The notes under the pieces were generated by a model that was not told the origin of the DNA, searched no databases, and saw only the letters and a list, made by a program, of their open reading frames with translations. DNA of 64,000 nucleotides from Halomonas sp. HAL1 (GTDB lineage Bacteria; Pseudomonadota; Gammaproteobacteria; Pseudomonadales; Halomonadaceae): contig NZ_CP130610.1 of the NCBI RefSeq assembly GCF_030544485.1, positions 3,844,001 to 3,908,000 on the forward strand. Direction: 5' to 3'. This document shows positions 45,831 through 53,765 of this stretch, in pieces. Each line of letters begins with the position of its first letter. Position 1 is the first letter of the stretch. The position numbers were made by a program, and so were the translations under genes.

Positions 45831-45851
45831 TGTCCCGTGAAAAACGGGACA
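45831..45851. promoter_or_regulatory. 21-bp perfect dyad between the hydroxylase and luxR genes
   Basis: TGTCCCGT (45831-45838) and ACGGGACA (45844-45851) are perfect inverted arms around GAAAA. Size and symmetry fit the dyad sites of LuxR-type dimers, and it sits in the divergent promoter region, 54 bp upstream of the luxR start. It also argues that luxR does not begin at the upstream GTG (45830) but at 45905. Confidence 0.6.
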
Positions 45852-45904
45852 TGATTGCCTTTAGCATCATCAGCTTTAACTTATCTCGTTCTGGCGGGGG
45901 ACAC

Positions 45905-46690
45905 ATGAACGAAACAGCTAACACCCAGCTAATCGAATGGGGAAACCTTCTGCCAAGCGTAGCGACATGCATAGAGGCTGTGGAAAGAGACAACTTCGAA
46001 AGCCAACTGCTCGCGTTACTGCATCAAGCCGTTGGTATCGAGCAATGTATGATCTTTGGCTACTCGATTAGCGGTGACATCGATTGTTTATTGGCCGCCA
46101 ATTATCAACTCCCACGTGTTGCCGACCGTCTGGCTCAGATCTACGTTAGTGGCCTGTTTCGGCAGGATCCGAATTATCTGCATCTAAGCCAACTGGCAAG
46201 CCAGCCGGAAAGTACATCTACCGACGCATTGACCACCATGCAAGTAGAAGCCATGTCACCGGCGTATCGTAGTCACTTGTTTGCGTTTCCAGACCTGGTC
46301 GACAAAGTGTCACTCAACATTGCTGCAAAAGAGGGTGCTTATTATCTTAATCTCTACCGAGGCACCCAGAGAGGCCCCTTCACCTCAGCCAATCTGAATT
46401 GCTTAAATGGCTTAGCGCCACTGTTATCCAGTTTAATTCGCCGCCATTACAGCAACTCCCCCGCCCAGCCCGAGCAACTTAACTCTCGAGAAGCTGCTGT
46501 GCTGGCCTCGCTCTCCGAACGCGAGCGTCAGCTGTGCCTATATCTACTACGGGGCCACACGCTCAAAACGGCGGCGACTAAGCTCGATATCGCTTTTTCA
46601 ACCACTGAAACCTACCGCAAGCGTGCCTACGCCAAGCTAGGCGTAACGTCTAAGTCAGGCTTAGTCGCGCTTTGCAAAGCCGAAGTTTAG
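45905..46690 (+). CDS. LuxR-family transcriptional regulator
   Basis: A 261-residue regulator from ATG 45905 (GGGGGAC upstream). The C-terminal LuxR helix-turn-helix is LSERERQLCLYLLRGHTLKTAATKLDIAFSTTETYRKRAYAKLGV (quoted motif split: LSERERQL, TLKTAATKL, STTETYRKRAYAKLG). The N-terminal 190 residues do not look like an acyl-homoserine-lactone domain; they may bind an aromatic ligand. It is divergent from the second MhaA-like hydroxylase and is the likely controller of that operon. Confidence 0.85.
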   Translation: MNETANTQLIEWGNLLPSVATCIEAVERDNFESQLLALLHQAVGIEQCMIFGYSISGDIDCLLAANYQLPRVADRLAQIYVSGLFRQDPNYLHLSQLASQPESTSTDALTTMQVEAMSPAYRSHLFAFPDLVDKVSLNIAAKEGAYYLNLYRGTQRGPFTSANLNCLNGLAPLLSSLIRRHYSNSPAQPEQLNSREAAVLASLSERERQLCLYLLRGHTLKTAATKLDIAFSTTETYRKRAYAKLGVTSKSGLVALCKAEV

Positions 46691-46726
46691 AGGGTTATTA
46701 ACGGCAATTTATGCTCCCTTTAACGC

Positions 46727-46761
46727 AAAGCGCTCCCATCCACAGTGGATGGGAGCGCTTT
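46727..46761. terminator. 17-bp perfect hairpin after luxR
   Basis: AAAGCGCTCCCATCCAC and its exact inverse flank a single A at 46744. The stem sits between the convergent ends of luxR and the NSS transporter pseudogene. It is a probable two-way terminator with the AAA/TTT ends inside the stem. Confidence 0.7.
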
Positions 46762-46824
46762 AACACTCTATTCAGATCTACTCTAATTCAGAACTTTAGC
46801 TTAGAACTTGTTCCTGAAATTGCG

Positions 46825-48285
46825 TCAGGAAGCTTGGTGGCGCAGTCGCGGGCTAGCGAACTCTCCCACCACGGTGATAAGCACCAGCAGTGCCAGTAAC
46901 CACGGCCACTGAGTACCTACCTGGAGCGTCGCTAGGCCCAGTGCATCGATGAAAATTAACACGATGCCTAACGGACTGACGTAACGCACCATAAACAGCC
47001 ACAGCATATGCTGGGTACGCGTGAGTCCAAGCTCTTCGCTGAATATTTCATGACGAAGTAGGAAACCTGCCATCAGCGCCATCCCCAGGCCGCCTAACGG
47101 CATCATCCAGCGAGAAGTCAGGTAATCCAACCAATCGAAGAAAGTGCGCCCTGCAAACGTCCACTCTGCCCCCATATTGAATGACAGCATGGCCAAGGTG
47201 CTCACCAACCACAGTACGATACCCACACCCCAAGAGGCCCGCTTACGCGTCATCCCTTTGCTTGCAACAAGCCAGGCGACTGTCGCCTCAATCATCGAAA
47301 TCGATGATGTAAGCGCGGCCATCGACAGCATCACAAAGAACAAAACGCCAAACAACGTACCAAATGGCATCGCTTGGAAGGCCAATGGCAGGCTCATGAA
47401 GATCAACCCTGGCCCCTGACCGGGGTTCATTCCATTAGCAAAAATAATCGGGAAGATAGCCAAGCCAGCCATCAGTGCGACCACGGTGTCGGCAATGGCC
47501 ACGCTGAACGTTGTGTGTGCAATAGAGTGCCCTGCAGGCAGGTAAGAGCCATAGGTAAGAATCGCACCGGACGCGAGCGACAAGGTAAAGAAAGCATGCC
47601 CAAGCGCTGCTAATAGCCCTTCACTGCTTAACCCTTCGGTATTGAAAGAGAACAGGAAAGACTATGCTTCCGCAAAGCCACCGGAAAAAGCACCGTAGCC
47701 GATCAATATACCCAGCATGATCACCATGCCTGGCATCATCCAGCTGACACTCTTTTCAATGCCAGCCTGTACGCCTTTGCCGACGATGAACATGGTCAGC
47801 ACCGTCACTAGCGTACTCCAAGCACCTAGCGTAAAAGGGTTGGCATTATTAGCGGCGAAAATTGCCGCCATGTCATCGACGCTATTGCCTGCCAGTCCGC
47901 CGCTCAGCATTTTCCACAGATAGGAAAATGACCAGCCAGCGACCACGACGTAGAACGACAGAATCATAAAACCACAGAGCATGGCCATCCAGCCAAAGAT
48001 CGACCAAAAGCTACCATGACCCGACTCATGCACCACCCGACGGATAGCGTCGATCGGGCTGCCTCGTCCGCGGCGGCCAAAGCTGATTTCAGCCATCATG
48101 ATGGGGACGCCTACCGCCAATATGCAGGCCAGGTAGACCAGCACGAAAGCGCCACCCCCGAACTCACCAGTGATGTAAGGAAACTTCCAGATATTACCGA
48201 GCCCCACTGCAGAACCAGTGGCTGCCAGTACAAATCCCCAGCGGCCCAGCCACAGCGTATTGGGAGGCGTATTTGTCTTTGTCAT
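46825..48285 (-). pseudogene. Sodium-dependent NSS/SNF-family transporter interrupted by one amber codon
   Basis: The reverse strand encodes 486 residues in one frame except for a TAG at 47662-47664 (codon 208). The N-part has the NSS start WGFVLAATGSAVGLGNIWKFPYI (quoted in part) and the C-part continues in the same frame with SFLFSFNTEGLSSEG. Family members carry a tryptophan there, so TGG to TAG is the likely change. The family imports amino acids, and placement beside phhR and hpd suggests tyrosine, phenylalanine or tryptophan. The rest of the frame is intact, so the loss is recent, or the base is a sequencing error, or the codon is suppressed. Confidence 0.85.
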
Positions 48286-48612
48286 TGGGAAACCTTATAA
48301 ATTTATATTGTTTTTTAGGCTATTTCTGCGCAGCTAGAACAGCTACTTAAGAACGATTAGCGGTCTATAAAAGCCAACCAATTGAGGTCAACCAGTCATA
48401 AAGAGCAATCTATGAAGAGTCTACGGGGATAGCTATAGGGCAGGAATGGGATTACATCGCATTGGGAGCGACGCTACCCTCATAAGCGAGCCTCAACTGT
48501 AAACTAAACGTTACACCTAAGAGGATATGCAGAGGAGCGGGGTCTTGCCGTTGCTTTTTTCTGACACCCCGTAAACAAATCGTGACAGTTATTTCACCTG
48601 CCATGGGTCTTT
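48286..48612. promoter_or_regulatory. Upstream region of the NSS transporter with a TyrR-type box
   Basis: TGTAAACTAAACGTTACA at 48498-48515 matches the TyrR/PhhR box (TGTAAA-N6-TTTACA) at all but one base. It lies about 210 bp upstream of the transporter start and just past the end of the phhR gene. No gene is seen in this 327-bp gap. Confidence 0.6.
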
Positions 48613-50175
48613 TTAAGCATCTTCTTGAGTACCAATGCCGTAACGCTTGAGCTTATTGGCAATAGTGGTGTGCGAAACGCCCAACCGCTTTCCTAACTGG
48701 CGGCTGGAAGGATACTGCTCATACAGCGTACTTAAGATGTTTCTTTCTACCTCCCCTAGCATGTCACTCAAGTTTCCCTCTAACGGAATGCCAGCAAGCC
48801 CAGAGGCAACCTCACTATGAGGAAGGCGCAAATGCAACGGCTGAATGGTCTTCTCTTCACACAGCGACACCGCCTGGAAGAGAATATTTTCCAGTTGACG
48901 CACATTGCCAGGCCAGTCGTAGCGCGTGATTTTTTCCAATGCAGCGGGCGAAAGTTCGGGCAAAGGGCAACCAATCTGACGCGATGCACGATCCAGAACA
49001 TAGGCCGCCAAGTCTTCGATACCGTCCAGGCATTCTCGCAAAGGTGGCACTTGCAGTGAGAGCACGTTGAGTCTGTGATAAAGATCCAGCCGAAACAGCC
49101 CTTCGCTACAGAGCTGAGGCAGGTTCTGTTGTGTGGCACAGACCACCCGCACATCAAGGAAGGTTTCCTCGTCGCTACCCACACGGCGGAAGCCGCCATC
49201 TTGAAGAAAACGTAACAGTTTCGTCTGCAGCCGCGAGCTCATTTCGCCGACTTCATCAAGAAACACCGTGCCGCCTTCGTTAAGCTCCAGAAGGCCAAGC
49301 TTTCCTTCCGGCCGAGCGCCTTCAAAGGCACCGGGTGCGTAACCGAAAAGTTCTGTCTCGGCCATTGACTCGGGAAGCCCGGCGCAATTAAGTACCACAA
49401 ATGGCGCTTGCCCGCGTGGGCTTGCCAAATGGCAGGCTCTGGCCACCAGCTCTTTCCCAGTACCCGTTTCACCCACAATCAGCAACGGAGCATCCAATGG
49501 CGCCATGCGACGCGCTTCGTGAATCACTGCTTCCAACCGCGAACTCGACTGAAAGATGGCCTCAAATCCACGCAACTCCTGGCGCTGCACTTGGTAAATA
49601 CGTGCCCCGATACGGTCAGCACGGTGTAATGTCACAACCGCCCCCGCTAGTGAATCCACCTTAGTGTCTTCGGTATGCAGTGGCGCGATATCAGCCAGAT
49701 AGGTATTCCCTTTCAGCTTGATCCGCAGCCCATTGATGCGTGAGTTGTTGCGGCGAATCAAATCGGGCAGATCTACCTCTGCAAGGTATCGATCCAGCGA
49801 GAGCCCTGGTACTTCTTGAATACGCACACCCAATACCTGAACAGCGATACGGTTGGCCGCCACAATTCGTCCCTGCATATCTATCGACATCACTGGGTCA
49901 GAAAGCGAGGATAGCAGCGCACCCAATTCCAAATGACGCCGTTCGCTGGGCATCAAGCTAGCGCGCTTAACACCAAACACACCGGGGATGGCTTCCAATA
50001 CCGGCTTTAGCGTCAGTAACTGTGCATTGAGTAATTTTGGAACATGTAAATAGATGGTATTGCCCTGATCACCCCCGACTTCTCCCCGCGCAACATTAAT
50101 TCGGTAGTCAGCGAACTGGGCCACTATATCGCGAAGAATGCCGACTCGATTCTGACAGTAAAATTTAAGACGCAT
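48613..50175 (-). CDS. phhR: PhhR/TyrR-type aromatic amino acid regulator
   Basis: A 520-residue protein from ATG 50175 (GAGGG upstream). Layout: N-terminal ACT domain (MRLKFYCQNRVGILRDIVA), PAS domain (SDPVMSIDMQGRIVAANR), AAA+ domain with Walker A GETGTGKE and Walker B GTVFLDEVGEM, and a C-terminal TyrR helix-turn-helix (SSRQLGKRLGVSHTTIANKL). The sigma-54 contact loop reads GAFEGA instead of GAFTGA, as in regulators of this group that work with sigma-70. It responds to phenylalanine and tyrosine. It lies 33 nt behind an lrp-type gene. Confidence 0.92.
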   Translation of the reverse strand: MRLKFYCQNRVGILRDIVAQFADYRINVARGEVGGDQGNTIYLHVPKLLNAQLLTLKPVLEAIPGVFGVKRASLMPSERRHLELGALLSSLSDPVMSIDMQGRIVAANRIAVQVLGVRIQEVPGLSLDRYLAEVDLPDLIRRNNSRINGLRIKLKGNTYLADIAPLHTEDTKVDSLAGAVVTLHRADRIGARIYQVQRQELRGFEAIFQSSSRLEAVIHEARRMAPLDAPLLIVGETGTGKELVARACHLASPRGQAPFVVLNCAGLPESMAETELFGYAPGAFEGARPEGKLGLLELNEGGTVFLDEVGEMSSRLQTKLLRFLQDGGFRRVGSDEETFLDVRVVCATQQNLPQLCSEGLFRLDLYHRLNVLSLQVPPLRECLDGIEDLAAYVLDRASRQIGCPLPELSPAALEKITRYDWPGNVRQLENILFQAVSLCEEKTIQPLHLRLPHSEVASGLAGIPLEGNLSDMLGEVERNILSTLYEQYPSSRQLGKRLGVSHTTIANKLKRYGIGTQEDA

Positions 50176-50208
50176 AGAACCCTCACGGCACAAAGCAAAC
50201 GCAATTAC

Positions 50209-50685
50209 TTAGCCACCTTTCACCGGCAGCCCCCGCTCCTCTTTCATACTGCGCAGTATAATTTCAGAGCGAACCTGGGTGACATTAGGATGAGGCAATA
50301 AATGATGATGAATAAAGTCCGAAAACTCAGTTAGATCCTTGGCGATAACGTGCAATACATAGTCTGCGTCCCCTGAGACTGAATATGCCTCACGCACCAT
50401 GGCGTGCTTCGTCAGTAACGTCACAAAATCATCATCCATGCTTTCACCATGAGCTTTCAGATTAACTCTGGTGATGGCACGTAACCCAAAGCCCAGGCTA
50501 GCGGCATCAAGCCGAGCCGAATACCCCTTAATCACACCTTCGGTTTCTAACCGCGCTTTGCGTCGGGAGCACTGAGAGGGAGACAGGCTGACACGCTCCC
50601 CCAATTCTGAATTAGTGAGGGCTGAGTTCTTTTGCAACTCTGATAAAATTGCAAGATCGTAACGATCCAAGGAGATCCCGTGCAT
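50209..50685 (-). CDS. Lrp/AsnC-family regulator, divergent from hpd
   Basis: A 158-residue regulator from ATG 50685 (GGAG seven bases upstream). The helix-turn-helix is LAILSELQKNSALTNSELGE and LSPSQCSRRKARLETEGVI. The RAM domain has REAYSVSGDADYVLHVIAKD. It faces hpd across 128 bp containing a perfect inverted repeat and precedes phhR in the same direction. It probably activates hpd in response to tyrosine or an aryl pyruvate. Confidence 0.92.
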   Translation of the reverse strand: MHGISLDRYDLAILSELQKNSALTNSELGERVSLSPSQCSRRKARLETEGVIKGYSARLDAASLGFGLRAITRVNLKAHGESMDDDFVTLLTKHAMVREAYSVSGDADYVLHVIAKDLTEFSDFIHHHLLPHPNVTQVRSEIILRSMKEERGLPVKGG

Positions 50686-50730
50686 ATAACGCTCCATTTG
50701 CACACAAGCTGTGTACCATTTGGCTGCATC

Positions 50731-50751
50731 TTAGGTTAGTTTGCAACCTAA
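50731..50751. promoter_or_regulatory. Inverted repeat in the lrp-hpd divergent promoter
   Basis: TTAGGTT (50731-50737) and AACCTAA (50745-50751) are perfect arms around a seven-base spacer. The 21-bp dyad lies about 60 bp upstream of hpd and 46 bp upstream of the lrp start, a natural position for control of both. Confidence 0.5.
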
Positions 50752-50813
50752 TTGCACCGTCTCTTCCCTATACTGAGTTGGTCGACCAACAAGACAATAA
50801 AGGAGAGACAGCG

Positions 50814-51920
50814 ATGGGACCTTTTCCTCATGACGCACCTAAAGAAACCATAAGCGATACAAACCCAGCAGGTACAGATGGCTTTGAATTTGTTGAATTT
50901 GCGCACCCTGAACCTGAAAAACTAGATAGCCTATTTAGGCAAATGGGTTTCGTCCCCGTTGCAAAACATCGTGACAAATCAATCACCGTTTATCGTCAAG
51001 GCGACATCAACTACCTTCTTAACAGTGAACCTAACTCCCATGCGTCAGCGTTTATCGAGGAACACGGCCCCTGTGCACCGGCAATGGCTTGGCGAGTCGT
51101 TGATGCTCAGCATGCCCTAAAACGCGCCGTCGACTTGGGGGCTGAAGAGTTCACAGGAAATAAATCAATCGATGCGCCTGCTGTTGTTGGCATTGGTGGC
51201 TCGCTGCTTTACTTTATTGATACTTACGGTGAAAAAGGCAGCTGTTACTCAAACGAATTTGAGTGGTTCGATGAGGTAGATCCTAATCCTAAGGGGTTTG
51301 GTTTTTACTATCTTGATCACCTGACTCATAACGTTATTCGCGGCAATATGGATACATGGTATAAGTTTTACCACGACACCTTTAACTTCTGCGAAATACG
51401 CTACTTTGATATCACCGGTAAAATGACAGGCCTTACCAGCCGTGCATTGACTTCTCCCGATGGTAAAATTCGCATACCCATTAACGAAAGTGCCGACGAT
51501 CACAGTCAGATTGAAGAGTACTTGCGCGAATATAACGGCGAAGGCATTCAGCATATCGCCATTGCCACAAACGACATCTACTCCGGCACTGACTTAATTG
51601 CTGATGCAGGGCTCGAATTTATGCCTGGCCCGCCGAGCATTTATTATGAAAAGTCGTTGGAGCGCGTAAAAGATCACCAGGAGCCTCTCGAGAAACTGCA
51701 AAACCGTGGCATTTTGATTGATGGCGAAGGTGTCGTGGGCGGTGGTGAGACCAGAATTTTGCTACAAATATTCTCAAAAACGGTAATAGGCCCCATCTTC
51801 TTCGAGTTTATTCAGCGTAAAGGCGATGATGGTTTTGGAGAAGGCAATTTTAAAGCACTTTTCGAGTCCATCGAAGAGGATCAAATAAACCGTGGCGTAT
51901 TGCAAAGCACCACTGAATAG
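50814..51920 (+). CDS. hpd: 4-hydroxyphenylpyruvate dioxygenase
   Basis: A 368-residue vicinal-oxygen-chelate dioxygenase from ATG 50814 with AAGGAG upstream; the open frame to 50649 is not used. The iron ligands are visible as His in DHLTHNVIRGN, His in EGIQHIAIAT and Glu in IFFEFIQRKGD, with the conserved GFGEGNFKALFESIE tail. It converts 4-hydroxyphenylpyruvate to homogentisate, feeding HmgA at 35 kb. A Rieske protein follows 48 nt downstream. Confidence 0.96.
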   Translation: MGPFPHDAPKETISDTNPAGTDGFEFVEFAHPEPEKLDSLFRQMGFVPVAKHRDKSITVYRQGDINYLLNSEPNSHASAFIEEHGPCAPAMAWRVVDAQHALKRAVDLGAEEFTGNKSIDAPAVVGIGGSLLYFIDTYGEKGSCYSNEFEWFDEVDPNPKGFGFYYLDHLTHNVIRGNMDTWYKFYHDTFNFCEIRYFDITGKMTGLTSRALTSPDGKIRIPINESADDHSQIEEYLREYNGEGIQHIAIATNDIYSGTDLIADAGLEFMPGPPSIYYEKSLERVKDHQEPLEKLQNRGILIDGEGVVGGGETRILLQIFSKTVIGPIFFEFIQRKGDDGFGEGNFKALFESIEEDQINRGVLQSTTE

Positions 51921-51968
51921 TATAAGGCCGCCGAATAACAATATTAGCGATGTTGAAAAGGAAACACT

Positions 51969-52346
51969 GTGTACGACGCTTGGCGTAACTATGTAAATGC
52001 CCCCCAAGAGGGGGCTATTGTTTGTCCTTCTAACGTTATACAAGAAGGCAACGCACACTGCATGGAAGTTATTAGTAACGGTGGTACTTTCCCTATCGTT
52101 GCAACGCGCATAAATGGTACTATTTATTGCTACGTTAATGCCTGCCCCCACCAATATTTACCTTTAAATTACCGGTCAAATGTTATCATTTCATCAGATG
52201 GGCATCATTTGCTATGCAGTGCGCATGGGGCAGCGTTTGACATTAAAACAGGCAACTGTTTAACAGCTGCCTTTGAAAAACTTGACGCAATACCAGTGCT
52301 TGAAGACCAAGAAGGAAGCGTATGCATCGGTTATAGTAAATCTTGA
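51969..52346 (+). CDS. Rieske-type 2Fe-2S ferredoxin
   Basis: A 125-residue protein starting at GTG 51969 (AAAAGGA upstream). The Rieske ligands are CPHQYLP and CSAHGAAFD (C-x-H and C-x2-H, with the first site reading C-P-H). It is a soluble electron-transfer protein with no signal peptide. It is co-transcribed with hpd and ends at a strong terminator. Hpd itself needs no ferredoxin, so the partner is uncertain. Confidence 0.88.
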   Translation: MYDAWRNYVNAPQEGAIVCPSNVIQEGNAHCMEVISNGGTFPIVATRINGTIYCYVNACPHQYLPLNYRSNVIISSDGHHLLCSAHGAAFDIKTGNCLTAAFEKLDAIPVLEDQEGSVCIGYSKS

Positions 52347-52377
52347 ACGTATTGATGAATACGTTCTATTTTTTATT
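52345..52377 (+). terminator. Terminator after the Rieske gene
   Basis: GAACGTATT and AATACGTTC pair perfectly around a GATG loop, followed by TATTTTTTATT. The stem begins in the stop region of the Rieske gene and is a textbook intrinsic terminator. Confidence 0.92.
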
Positions 52378-52444
52378 ATAGTTAGCTATAAATCTGATAA
52401 CCGTGACGGTCCTAACAAAAAATAATCACAACTATACGCTTACA

Positions 52445-52475
52445 TCATAAGCGAACTCATCGAGTTCGCTTATGA
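52445..52475. terminator. 14-bp perfect hairpin behind the orphan dctP
   Basis: TCATAAGCGAACTC pairs exactly with GAGTTCGCTTATGA around ATC. There is no T run. It lies between two convergent operons, about 145 bp beyond the orphan dctP stop, and probably acts as a shared terminator or mRNA end. The rest of the 52347-52618 gap holds no gene. Confidence 0.5.
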
Positions 52476-52618
52476 GCAAAATAGCGACTCAGAAAAGATA
52501 AGCCCACCAAGAGACTATTGCTGCCTAGCCCCTACTCCGATACTTTTTAACAGTATCATTTCCTTTAAACTAGGCAGCGTGGATGTAATTCGAACTCGTA
52601 CCTTTAAAAACAAGTTGT

Positions 52619-53677
52619 TCAGGCGTCAGGATCAAGCACCTCGTCGGCGCTCAGCCCCTCCTCGTCGCCCACTTCTTCAAGTTGTTCGAGGAAAAAGGCA
52701 CGGGCGGACTCGCCATCAATACCCTGCTCGCTGGCCACGGTCTCCCACTGCCCAGGCAAGTCCGCTGCCATCTGCTGGAAGCGCTCCATTTCCTCTTCGG
52801 GCAGATCGATGAAGGTGTTACCCTGCTGCTCAGCGAACTCAATGCCACGCTCATCTACCACATCCATCATATAGCCGAACAAGCGGGAAAGACGCTCACC
52901 CGAGACTTCCTCGATTGCCGCACGATCCTCTTCGGATAACGAGGCCCAGGTATCAGGGTTGATCACCAAGGAGAAACTGCCACGGTAGAAGCCGCCGGGC
53001 ATTTGGACGGTGTAAGGCAGTACCTCGGCTAGACGAAAGCTCTTAAGACCCTCAAGCGTCAGCATGGCACCGTCGATGACCCCCTGCGTGGCGGCTTCAT
53101 AAGTGCCGCCCGGGGGCAGTGCCACGCCGGTGAGCTCAAGCGAATTGGAGATGTCGGCCATGATCCCACCGCCGATGCGCACACGCTTGCCATCAAGGTC
53201 ATCAAGGCTATCAATTGATTCGTTCAGGTAGAGAGCTCCAGGACCATGCACCCCAACCCCAATCACCTCGACGCCGCGGTGCTCGCCGGCCTCGGCCAAG
53301 TACTCGTTATGGGTGCGCCAGTAGGCAACCGAGGCTGCCTCGGAAGAAAAGTCCTCGAAGGTGGGCAACTCCGGTAGCTTAGTCAGCTCGAAGCGCCCCG
53401 GCATTAGGCCATGAAATAGCCAAGTAACATCAGCCACCCCGTCGGCTACTAGTTCCATCTGGGCGTCGGGCGGGCCCATGTCATGGATTACATTAATAGT
53501 GACGCGGCCCTCGGTAGCCTCTTCCACCCAACTTCCCCAGGTCGGCCAAACGATGGTATTGACGCCATGGTTGGGACCTGCCCAAGTGCTAACCTGCAAT
53601 TCAGTGTCCGCCGCAACGCCTTGAAAAGCGCTAAAGGATAGCGCAGTGAGTGTCGTTAGTGTTGCCAGTTTCTTCAT
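52619..53677 (-). CDS. Orphan TRAP substrate-binding protein (DctP family) behind the P450 gene
   Basis: A 352-residue periplasmic protein with a Sec signal ending in QGVAAD. The mature part starts LQVSTWAGPNHGVNTIVWPTWG. It is a close paralogue of the DctP at 29834-30889, sharing PTFEDFSSE, PPGGTYEA-type ligand loops and EVSGERLSRLFGYMMDV. No DctQ or DctM gene is beside it. It lies about 90 nt downstream of the P450 gene in the same direction and probably hands its ligand to the DctQM pair at 28-29.8 kb (inference). Confidence 0.92.
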   Translation of the reverse strand: MKKLATLTTLTALSFSAFQGVAADTELQVSTWAGPNHGVNTIVWPTWGSWVEEATEGRVTINVIHDMGPPDAQMELVADGVADVTWLFHGLMPGRFELTKLPELPTFEDFSSEAASVAYWRTHNEYLAEAGEHRGVEVIGVGVHGPGALYLNESIDSLDDLDGKRVRIGGGIMADISNSLELTGVALPPGGTYEAATQGVIDGAMLTLEGLKSFRLAEVLPYTVQMPGGFYRGSFSLVINPDTWASLSEEDRAAIEEVSGERLSRLFGYMMDVVDERGIEFAEQQGNTFIDLPEEEMERFQQMAADLPGQWETVASEQGIDGESARAFFLEQLEEVGDEEGLSADEVLDPDA

Positions 53678-53765
53678 TGTTAGAATCCTCTATATTGTTG
53701 TTGACATCGTTGTTGTTCATATCAAGGTTGGTGTACGTTTTAAAGCGTCTTGTTTGTCATTGATA

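Noticed and set aside
47662..47664. Genome-wide reassignment of TAG
   Set aside because: Several intact genes here end in TAG (for example luxR, the MFS gene and the second hydroxylase), so TAG is a normal stop.
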